The notes under the pieces were generated by a model. That model did no database searches. It had not been told where the DNA came from and saw only the letters and a list, made by a program, of their open reading frames with translations. From Epithemia pelagica (Eukaryota > Bacillariophyta > Bacillariophyceae > Surirellales > Surirellaceae), in assembly GCA_946965045.2 (NCBI GenBank), contig OX337234.1, positions 3,472,001 through 3,536,000 of the forward strand: a stretch of DNA of 64,000 nucleotides. The letters are read 5' to 3'. This document shows positions 40,906 through 49,135 of the stretch, one piece after another (position 1 is the stretch's first letter; each line of letters begins with the position of its first letter). The translations under genes were made by a program, and so were the position numbers.

Positions 40906-41015
40906 AACGGCTCGTCCTGCAACTCTCGACGATGATACAAAATTCCAAATTACACATTATTCTCCCCACATTCATCACGGAGGTGGGGGTGCGGTGCTCC
41001 AATAACACCCATAAC

Positions 41016-41603
41016 ATGTCCACTGATTCCCACAAACGCCACCGCCTCTCTCAGAACAAAGCCAGAGAGGCATATGCCGCTCAAAACGACTCTATATCCT
41101 CGAGATCGACTTAACGAGACGACCAGAACAGCATCGCCAAAAACCACAATGACACTTCTTCGTTGTACAGCAATCCTCCTTCATTGCAAGCCCCGAATGC
41201 CTTTCCAATCCCTTCTTCTATCCCTGTTGCCCAACCGTCCCGTCGTTGTTATGAAAAACCATTGGCAAACAAGCAACCACCTTCCCAAAACCAGCAGAAT
41301 GAAGAAAAGTGAGAACCATCTGGGTTTTTAGACAGTGGTGCGGCCAGCTCCCTATCCACCATTCCATCCGAGTCTACCCAAACCGGCCCGAATCGAGTTC
41401 AGTTTGCCTATCTTCCTCCTCCTTCTTCTCATCGGGGCACTCAACGTTCGTTTACCATTGACCGTCATGAAAACCCGATTGCTGCAAGCAACAGAGGTGT
41501 CTCCTCCATGTCCTTCAATCTGCTGCATCGACTCGATTCATTTGGCCAAGTGGAGTTTGGCACGCAATCAAAAGCTGATTGGGTCCACTGCCCACTCCCA
41601 TGA
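41016..41603 (+). pseudogene. Decayed Ser/Gln/Pro-rich reading frame with two in-frame stops
   Basis: From the ATG at 41016 one frame stays protein-like for 195 codons. It is broken only by TAA (41112-41114) and TGA (41310-41312) and ends with TGA at 41603. The part before the first stop is basic. The middle is Ser/Pro/Gln rich. The last part contains Phe-Leu-Asp-Ser-Gly-Ala-Ala-Ser-Ser, which resembles the active site of retroelement aspartic proteases, but one motif is weak evidence. It may be a decayed gene or a degraded retroelement piece. Confidence 0.4.
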
Positions 41604-42089
41604 CCGACGTCTTCTGATTTCTGATGAAGAATTCAAAAAGTTACAATACTCCAACTAAGACAACGATCTCTATGTCTCTCACGGCCTCAATGTGCATTTT
41701 GTTTAGGGAGCAACTTCTATTTTTTGGTAAGGCTACAGGCTACTCCTACATTCGTCCTCTAGGTTAGAAAATGAGAATTCGTTCTTTCCCAGACAGACTA
41801 TAACGCATAGTGAAGGGGGCCATCTCATGGCAACCTGGCTTGTTGGTTCTATTAGACCGTCTCGAAGGGCCTCCCGCAGGTCTTCTTGTCGCCCGGTAGT
41901 CGTTGGTCGTTTCTCGCGTTACCTAGTGGTACAAGGACATTGGTTGTGAAATCCCGTCCTCGTTCTTTCTGTTGAGAAGTCCTACTGTGATGACGGTTGT
42001 CTTCCTCGTGCCGTTTATTGTCCATGGTTCACCAATCACTAGGTGTAGACCCAAAGGATGATGGAGAAACAACGAAATGCATCGACTCT

Positions 42090-43545
42090 TTATAAGTGAG
42101 ACTCACACAGTTCGTCCAGTTGTATTTGAATCTCCTTCGTGTCATCCTCCTCCTCCTCGCCACCCTTTTCCTCCTCCCAGAAATCCCCGACGGGGTGTTG
42201 GTGAGGCTGACTGCGACGACTTGGGTGCTGTATTTGTGGAGGACGGTCGCATCCAGGATCGTCCTCCTTTGTGGTGTTTTGGTTTGTATTTTTGTGTCAA
42301 CACCTTGATATGAATCCAAGGCGCCATGCTCTTTTTGCGCGAATCCCAATGACACAAGGCCCTTCCTGGATTCTTGGTTTGGTCATTCATCTGTCGTTGC
42401 AAGCAGTCGACGAATTCCGTCCATTGCGTGGAAGGATCGGGCCAGTCCGTGTCGCACGAGTCAGTATCCTCAGTGTACTGGTGGTTGGTACCAAACAAGA
42501 CACGGCAGACTTGAACGACTTCATCGACCGTCAAGGGTCGTTCATCGAGCAAATCCAAGACACGGGCATGATCCTGTGCCATGCCCAATTCGCGACACCG
42601 ATGCAAGGGCGTGGCATAGTTCAGCCAGGGATTGTACTGTCCGACTTCCTTGGCTTCCTGGACGGCATCGTCCAGGACTTCGAGGGGCAATTCCAGTTGT
42701 GCATCCAAGGCATTGTAAAACTCTGTCACACTTGGTTCGTTGGTACACAGACGAATGACGAGCCAAATGGGCAATTCTTGCAACTGTTTCAAGGCATGCA
42801 CAAAGGCCATTTGAATATCGGAACCTTCGTGGCCCTGTTCATCAGTAGGCAAGCCATCGGTACAAAGAATGACGGCGATTTGTTGCCCCGTGTCTTGCAA
42901 TTGTGGTTGGAACTTGGTCACGGTTTCATAGATCCACTGAATGTGATGTGTCAAGGGTGTCACACCTTGTGGTTTTGTTCGTTGCAGAATACTCCGTGCG
43001 ATGCGCAATTCTTCGACTGATGTCGCATTCATTCCCATGGAGGACATCGTAGGGATGGTTCCATTCGTCGTTTGCGTCGGCGAACTCATGGGCTGTCTGC
43101 TGTTGATAGGGGAAGTACTTCCAACGGAAAATTCCGAAGCACAGTCCTTGTGCGAGGACGGATTCAACAATCGAAAATGCGTGGGCAACTGGAGGGCGGC
43201 AGCCAATTCGGCCTGTTGCAAGGCGGTATGTTGCAATTCGTCCCACCGTGTGACGGCCTGACCATGCCAAGTACCATTGCAGGTTTCCACGACACGATAT
43301 CCATCGCCAATGGCCATGCTTCCCGAATTGTCCAGAATCCAAATGCGTTGACAAAACACTTGCGACGACTCGACAATGGCGTCCAGCAAACCCTGGGTAA
43401 ATCCTTGAGAATGTTGCAGCGAATGGATAAATGGATTGTTGTTGTGGTTTCTCGTGGAATGTTGTTGTTGTGGACGAGTTGTTGTTGTTGTTGCGGGTGA
43501 CATGGCAAGAGGTGTTGTTGTTGTTGTTGTCGGTATTCCTGACAT
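42090..43545 (-). CDS. VWA-domain protein
   Basis: ATG at 43545. The N-terminus (about 45 residues) is Thr/Gln/Asn rich. A von Willebrand factor A fold follows, with the metal-site motif Asp-Asn-Ser-Gly-Ser-Met near residue 72, a later conserved Thr, and Ile-Leu-Cys-Thr-Asp-Gly-Leu-Pro-Thr-Asp near 235. VWA proteins bind partners through a divalent metal; the partner here is unknown. Read straight through, the frame ends at 42142 with a basic, Gly-rich tail. A 37-bp GT-AG intron (42267-42303) would instead join two phase-0 exons and give an acidic tail ending at 42090, total 472 residues; that tail looks more protein-like. I give the longer span, but the intron is very short and unproven. No signal peptide. 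Confidence 0.75.
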
Positions 43546-44554
43546 TCTGTGGTTGTGTAGTCTTTCACTGGATACAAATCAAGAAAAGCAAAACCATGTC
43601 AGAATCTGAACGTAACTATGCGGTAACAACGGCCCCACGAGTGTGTTAAAATGGATGGGCTCGTAGCTGTGGCACGTTGAGAGAACAATGGAACCGAGAG
43701 AGCTAACACGTGTCTTACTCGCATCTTCGATCGTCTTTCAATTTGCGGATTCTCAAGCTTACCTCATACTCGTTCCACAACTGCACTGAACCGAATGAGG
43801 CAGCTACTATAGTTTCCAGAGGACAGTCCAATAGCAATATCTATATAGCAAACGAAAGTCGGTTGCATCCACAAAGAAACTTTAGTTGCGGCCTTGTCTC
43901 TCTTGTTGTGTTGTTGTTGCCAAATTTTGTAAGACGGTGGAAGCGATCGCCCATCTCCCCCCGCTCTCAAACACATGGAGTCGAAATGTCACAGTACATC
44001 AAAGAGTACGCTTATTTGCAGTTGAAAGCGCATGCCTTGTACTGTCTGGGGGGGATCCGACGATAAGACCGGCGAGCCTGCCATCACTGGAACGACCGGC
44101 GCGCACTACCTATCACATGAGTGTGGAAAAGGTAGGTCCTGAACCATTACAATAAGGAAAGCAACCATCACCACAACAACGTCTAGGCACAACTAGATGG
44201 TAGAGAGCAATGCAAACAGATGGAGTGTGATCAGAGGGGCAAGGTCGCACCGATTTCATTCTGCTATTGGATCCAGTAGAACGATGCACTCTCCTACTCC
44301 TGCCTCAAGACCCCAACACGGATATGGCTAGGAGGATTGAACTAGGTCGATTCCAAGAGAAGCATCCATCTTGTTTGGGCTTTAGAGGCGTAACAGGGGA
44401 TTCGCGCTTGGTTTTGCCCGCTCACGGATACAGCACCAGTTCAATCCAAGGAACTCCAATGCCCGCGGTACAGAGACAGCGAGAAGGAAACCATGGTCTT
44501 TTCATTGTCAGTTCATTTTCTTTGTGTCATTGGTACTGCTGCTGTTGGGAATGA
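43546..44554. other. Intergenic region between the VWA gene and copy 5
   Basis: It is upstream of the VWA gene and downstream of family copy 5 (both minus strand). No gene supported. Confidence 0.5.
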
Positions 44555-46225
44555 CTAATTTTGTCCATTCCCATCGTTCTCGTGACCAGCTAGAGTCCTT
44601 ACAATTTCGTGTGCCTGGGCTAGAAACTGTTCCAAACGAGCCTTTTTGGCCTTTAACTGTTGATTCTCCTGAACCAAGGATTCCGATTCTTGCTGTAATA
44701 GTGCCATTTCTTGTCGCCGACGTTCTCGTTTCCTTCGTGAATGCAACAAGTCCGCCATGCGTCGTTTCGCCAACCGTTCGTCGACTTGCTGCTGATGTCC
44801 GGATGGCGTTGGTGCTGTGCTGGACGATGGATTGCCTCGTTTCCGATAGTTTGGAGCGTCGCCCGAGTTGGTCATGGTAGCCGACACAGCCCTACCGCTG
44901 ATGGTCTGTTCGAGATTGTCTGTCGCCGTCAGTATCTCTCGTCCAGAAAGGTGCGACAAGGTCGATCCATACTTTTCCAAGTGCTCGTCTTTTCGTTTTT
45001 GACACCAGGCATACCAATCGTCAATTTTCCATTCACCTCCAAAGCTCAGAGGAATTTCTCTCTTGTGAAGTCCCAGCTCCAATAAGTCTTGTAGGATTTG
45101 TCCCGGTTGCGTTTGAATATGTGTCTGAACATGAGGCAAGGAAATAAATCGACCAAACACTTGGACAGCTACATTGACCACATCCACGGGTCGAAAGGGA
45201 CGCTTGTGATTGGGTATGCTCAAGAAATGAATCGCGCGCATTCGGACTGGGAAGACACTGCATATACAATAGACTGCTCGTTGAACAAAGGTCCAATCCA
45301 AACTCTCATGGCGGGGTGCTACCGCCAAAATAAAGGTCCGAATACCTTCTGCTTGGGCTTGATCGTCTTGTGCCAAGACACTGTACACGTAGAAAAAGGC
45401 TCGCAATTTGTTTTCCCGCGTTGCTCCCGGAATCCAATTGCGTCGATCTACCAAAACAAATTGCAGTTTTTCTCCAGTTGTAGTAGTTATGTTGTCCTTC
45501 TTGTCGGAGGAGAACTGCAAAATGGCAGGAAATCCAGCCTGAATGGTGGATATATCCTCCTTGGTCAAGGCGCCTTGACCAGTCAGGGTCATGGGCAAAA
45601 AGGCTCGTTGTGGTCCAAACAGGGCCAACCGTTCCGTCCAATACAAGCACAAACGTTGTGCCCCAGCCCACAAATCATAGTTGCAATATCGGACAAATTG
45701 CAACGGATCCGTTTCCGTTTGAACCAAGTCTGCATTGCATTGCATGGCTTGCAAATAGGCAGCCGCAGAGGTTTCGTGATTGAACGTCTGACGAATCACA
45801 CTATCCACTTGGCGACGAATGCGTTGACGCAGTTCAGGCAGTTGAGACAAGTTCATGCCGTTCGCATTCCCATGATCTACGCGAGTTTTGTTGTTGTTTA
45901 TTGTTTGAAAGGGAGATTGCTGTTGTGGTTGTTGTTGTTGTGAGGAGTTGGACGACGATGGAAACAGATTCGATATATTCGGAATGGTAACTTGACTTGC
46001 AGCACTCATGACTGTTCCAGGAGCTTTCATTTGGTCTATCATGCTGTTTCTCGTTGCTTGACTTGTACCATATCCGGTCGAATGTATCCAACTCCCAGTA
46101 GCACTTGCTACAGTTTGAGAAGCAGACGAAGGACCCTGCGGATAATGGGGCCATTGATGATGTTCAGAAGATGACTGTGATTGCGGATGCCCATGAGAAG
46201 GAGACGGAAAGAGACTCATGTCCAT
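44555..46225 (-). CDS. CRAL-TRIO domain / bZIP fusion protein, family copy 5
   Basis: 556 residues from the ATG at 46225. The next ATG (46219) gives Met-Ser-Leu-Phe, which matches the start of copy 6 and may be the true one. The N-terminus of about 120 residues is Ser/Gln/Pro rich. Leu-Ser-Gln-Leu-Pro-Glu-Leu begins near 124. The CRAL-TRIO domain includes Arg-Tyr-Cys-Asn-Tyr-Asp-Leu-Trp-Ala-Gly-Ala and Val-Phe-Pro-Val-Arg, and ends Gly-Gly-Glu-Trp near 395. The bZIP spans about 485-550 (Ala-Asp-Leu-Leu-His-Ser-Arg-Arg-Lys-Arg). Copies 5 and 6 are tandem on the minus strand and are the most alike pair, pointing to a late duplication. Two ACGTCA sites lie about 210 bp upstream. Confidence 0.88.
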   Translation of the reverse strand: MDMSLFPSPSHGHPQSQSSSEHHQWPHYPQGPSSASQTVASATGSWIHSTGYGTSQATRNSMIDQMKAPGTVMSAASQVTIPNISNLFPSSSNSSQQQQPQQQSPFQTINNNKTRVDHGNANGMNLSQLPELRQRIRRQVDSVIRQTFNHETSAAAYLQAMQCNADLVQTETDPLQFVRYCNYDLWAGAQRLCLYWTERLALFGPQRAFLPMTLTGQGALTKEDISTIQAGFPAILQFSSDKKDNITTTTGEKLQFVLVDRRNWIPGATRENKLRAFFYVYSVLAQDDQAQAEGIRTFILAVAPRHESLDWTFVQRAVYCICSVFPVRMRAIHFLSIPNHKRPFRPVDVVNVAVQVFGRFISLPHVQTHIQTQPGQILQDLLELGLHKREIPLSFGGEWKIDDWYAWCQKRKDEHLEKYGSTLSHLSGREILTATDNLEQTISGRAVSATMTNSGDAPNYRKRGNPSSSTAPTPSGHQQQVDERLAKRRMADLLHSRRKRERRRQEMALLQQESESLVQENQQLKAKKARLEQFLAQAHEIVRTLAGHENDGNGQN

Positions 46226-46429
46226 CAAGCTCGTTTTGTACGTTGAATCGAGACGAGGAGGGACTGTATGGTTCAATTTCTTTTTGTTTGAAACAAGTCA
46301 GATACACGGACTTTTATTGTTCGTTGTTCGCCTTTGTTTTCGTCATAGGTTACGAGATAGCGCTGTTCATGACATGCGACATTTGCAGTGTCTACGGCAG
46401 AATCTTCACTATGACAGAACCAGGGGGCA

Positions 46430-46442
46430 ACGTCAAACGTCA
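46430..46442. promoter_or_regulatory. Paired ACGTCA motifs upstream of copy 5
   Basis: ACGTCA at 46430-46435 and again at 46437-46442, seven bp apart. ACGTCA is the half-site bound by many bZIP proteins of the CREB and TGA types. Position is about 205-217 bp upstream of the copy 5 start. Function is inferred only. Confidence 0.35.
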
Positions 46443-46476
46443 TAGACACAAACAAAAAAATAATAGATTATTTATC

Positions 46477-46543
46477 CCCCCGAGCGGGGTGAGTCCAGGA
46501 CTTTAGTGATTGAATGCACGATGTGCATTCTCTTACTCATTCC
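46477..46543 (+). repeat. Double-hairpin element, copy B
   Basis: Outer stem GGGGTGAGT (46486-46494) with ACTCATTCC (46535-46543), and inner stem AATGCAC (46513-46519) with GTGCATT (46523-46529) around GAT. A C-rich run precedes it. It shares layout and flanking bases with copy A, while the inner stem bases differ in a paired way. Confidence 0.65.
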
Positions 46544-46923
46544 ACTATGACTCTCTAGCATCCTAAAAAAACAAATCTTCTGGGGAGTAAAAAACGAGTG
46601 GAGTAATTATTACTCCACCCTGATGATCGCGACGGCTGGTTGCTAACAGATCATGTATCAGTCGCTCGCACATAATGGGGCGCGGGACCACAATTTTGTT
46701 ATTGAAGCAGATTCTCTTAGACATAATATACTGCTACTCACAAAGGCTTGAACTATCGATAGACAAACAATGTGTGCCCAATATGGCTCGACAGAGGAGA
46801 TAAAATCGGGAACTAGTTTTGCTGATGCAAAACGAAACAGCGGAGTATTTGCTTGTATTGTATAACTCCTTTTCTGTCATTCTTGACAAGGTTACTGTAG
46901 AGCTCGAATGCCTTGGTGCATTC

Positions 46924-48495
46924 TTATCCATCATTATCGCCACCTACACGACTCCTTACAATCTCTTGTGCCTGGATCAGGCAGTGTTCTAAACGAGCTT
47001 GATGGCTCTTTAGTTGTTGATTTTCCTTCATCAAGGATTCTGATGATTGTCGCAGTGACGTAACTTCTTGTCTTTGACGTTCTCGCTTCCTTTTTGAGTG
47101 CAACAGGTCCGCCATGCGTCGTTTGGCAACTCGTTCATCGACTTCTTGCTGTTGTCGAGAAGCTGGTGATGAAGATTCTTGTGAAGAAGCGTGGAGGTTC
47201 GTCGCACTTCTCGCCACCGACACCCCTGCTTCTCGCTCATGAACAGAGTGATTCAACTGGAAGGATGAAACATACTTTTCCAAGTGTTCTTCTTTTTGAC
47301 TTCGACACCAGGCATACCACTCGTCGATTTTCCATTCGCCTCCATAGCTGAGAGGAATTTCTTTCTTGTGCAGTCCAAGATCCAATAAGTCTTGTAGAAT
47401 CTGTCCAGGCTTCGTTTGGATATGCGTTTGAACGTGCGGCAAGAAAATAAAACGGCCAAACACCTGGACGACCATGTTGACGACATCGAGCGGCAGAAAG
47501 GGACGCTTGTGGTTCGGAATGCTCAAGAAGTGTAGGGCCTTGATCCGAACCGGGAAGACTCGTGTTAAGAAATACACAATTTTGTGTACAAGGGTCCAGT
47601 CAACTCGTTCATGACGAGGAGCTACTGCCATGATGAATGTTCGAACCCCGTCCAATTGAGCTTGGCTATCTTGCGTCAAAACACTGTACACATAGAAAAA
47701 GGCTCGCAATTTGTTTTCCCGCGATGCTCCCGGAATCCAATTCCGACGGTCTATCAAGACCGACTTTGGGTTTTCTCCATCACTCATACTGAGGTTTGTA
47801 TCCTTCGAGGAAGACTGCAAAATTGCAGGGAATCCTGCGTGAATCGTGCTTATGTCATCCTTCATCAAGGCTCCTTGGCCAGTCAGGGTCATGGGCAAAA
47901 AGGCTCGGTCTGGTCCAAACAAGGCCAACCGTTCCGTCCAATACAAACACAAACGTTTTGCTCCAGCCCACAAGTCGTAGTCACTGTACCGGACAAACTG
48001 CAAAGGATCTGTTTCGGTTCGAACCAGCTCTGGAATGCGTTGCATGGCTTGTAAATAGGAGGACGCACATGTTTCGTGATTGAAACTCTGGCGAATGACT
48101 CTGTCCACTTGACAGCGAATGCGATGACGCAACTCTGGTAGCTGAGACAAGTCCATTGTTGTCAAATCAACTTCGTCGAAGATACGGTCATTCTTGGTTG
48201 TTGCCAACGCTCGTTGTTCAAAAGAAGCCAAAGTTGTTGAAGCAGCAGACGCAGGAGGAGTGGTGTTTACAGATGACAATGTGAAGGTGGCTCCTCTCCC
48301 TGAAGGAACCGCAATCAGAGTGCTTGCTCTAGACGAATTCGTTCCAGCTACAGTATAGGCTCCATTCAAAATGTTGGTTGGATCAGCCTCGGCTTCTGTC
48401 CTAGAGGACATCCAAATCCCTCTTTTTGTGGAACAAGACATCCCTTGGGGCCACTGTAGTCGCGAGCCATGAGCAGAAGGATAAAAGAGACTCAT
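46924..48495 (-). CDS. CRAL-TRIO domain / bZIP fusion protein, family copy 6
   Basis: 523 residues from the ATG at 48495, one exon. The N-terminus of about 110 residues has no motif. Leu-Ser-Gln-Leu-Pro-Glu-Leu begins near 112. CRAL-TRIO follows with Arg-Tyr-Ser-Asp-Tyr-Asp-Leu-Trp-Ala-Gly-Ala, Phe-Leu-Thr-Arg-Val-Phe-Pro-Val-Arg and a closing Gly-Gly-Glu-Trp near 385. The basic region (His-Ser-Lys-Arg-Lys-Arg-Glu-Arg) starts near 463 and is followed by heptad leucines. A 33-bp palindrome of TGACG units lies about 350 bp upstream. Role as for copy 1; closest relative in the window is copy 5. Confidence 0.88.
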   Translation of the reverse strand: MSLFYPSAHGSRLQWPQGMSCSTKRGIWMSSRTEAEADPTNILNGAYTVAGTNSSRASTLIAVPSGRGATFTLSSVNTTPPASAASTTLASFEQRALATTKNDRIFDEVDLTTMDLSQLPELRHRIRCQVDRVIRQSFNHETCASSYLQAMQRIPELVRTETDPLQFVRYSDYDLWAGAKRLCLYWTERLALFGPDRAFLPMTLTGQGALMKDDISTIHAGFPAILQSSSKDTNLSMSDGENPKSVLIDRRNWIPGASRENKLRAFFYVYSVLTQDSQAQLDGVRTFIMAVAPRHERVDWTLVHKIVYFLTRVFPVRIKALHFLSIPNHKRPFLPLDVVNMVVQVFGRFIFLPHVQTHIQTKPGQILQDLLDLGLHKKEIPLSYGGEWKIDEWYAWCRSQKEEHLEKYVSSFQLNHSVHEREAGVSVARSATNLHASSQESSSPASRQQQEVDERVAKRRMADLLHSKRKRERQRQEVTSLRQSSESLMKENQQLKSHQARLEHCLIQAQEIVRSRVGGDNDG

Positions 48496-49135
48496 CGTGA
48501 CCTAAAATGGTAGTAGTAACTCAGGGTTTAAGGGAGAGAAGGTCAGTCGGACAAATGAATGATAAGAGACTTGGTACCGAGAATTATCAATGAGATCAAA
48601 ACAAATTCATGAACCAGGTGATCTACGAGTTACAGGCGCCAAAAGCTCGGACAGGTAATGGTTTGGGACGCATCAGCGGTGACATCGGAGGACAAGTGAG
48701 TCAAAAGTCGGTATAAGATCATAGATCATAGTCTCAAATCTCCCAACGCCTCATTCGTATAAAAGTATATTCTCTTGGTACTCCTGGTATCGCCAATGGC
48801 CCATAATCAGAACTCATTGTCCTGAAACAAGGTTGCTACTACGTCACGTCACGGACCCTCGCCGTGACGTGACGCGTCACGAACTTGACGAATCACTGGC
48901 CAAATTGACGAAATGTGGTCAATGGTGACGAGCCGGGATACCCGTAACAACAGCACGATAGAACGATGACTTTTCTGTATTCTTATGAATGCATCGACTA
49001 GACTAAAGAGTTTCGAACTGGGCTGAAGCAAAAAAGAAAAACTAGCCAGCAGCGTGTTCATGTCAAAACATACCAATAAAAAATGCGAGGATTCAAGACA
49101 ACACATCCACGTCTTTGAAAAAGTAGAATTCTCCC
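48496..49135. other. Intergenic region between copy 6 and the HMG-box gene
   Basis: Promoter side of copy 6 and 3' side of the HMG-box gene. No gene supported; it contains the palindrome at 48842-48874. Confidence 0.5.
48842..48874. promoter_or_regulatory. TGACG-rich palindrome upstream of copy 6
   Basis: CGTCACGTCACGG (48842-48854) and its exact complement CCGTGACGTGACG (48862-48874) flank a 7-bp spacer; more GTCACG/TGACG units follow to 48890. TGACG(T) is a core bZIP recognition sequence. It lies 347 bp upstream of the copy 6 ATG, so self-regulation of the family is conceivable. It could also act as a plain DNA or RNA hairpin. Confidence 0.45.

Larger units (their letters stand above)
40596..42089. 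other. Intergenic region downstream of the succinyl-CoA ligase gene
   Basis: Contains the hairpin element at 40843-40905 and a decayed reading frame at 41016-41603, both listed separately. Nothing else is supported. Confidence 0.5.
46226..46923. other. Intergenic region between copies 5 and 6
   Basis: Carries the copy 5 promoter, with two ACGTCA motifs and the hairpin element copy B, and the copy 6 3' end. No gene supported. Confidence 0.5.

Noticed and set aside
41370-41390. Active retroelement protease at the Asp-Ser-Gly-Ala motif
   Set aside because: Only the short motif fits; no integrase or reverse transcriptase follows, and two stops precede it.
42271-43020. 249-codon plus-strand open frame
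   Set aside because: Antisense shadow of the VWA gene, which has the metal-site motif in the right order.
45098-45943. 281-codon plus-strand open frame
   Set aside because: Antisense to the CRAL-TRIO part of copy 5. Similar antisense frames appear opposite copies 1 and 6, as expected from shared codon use.
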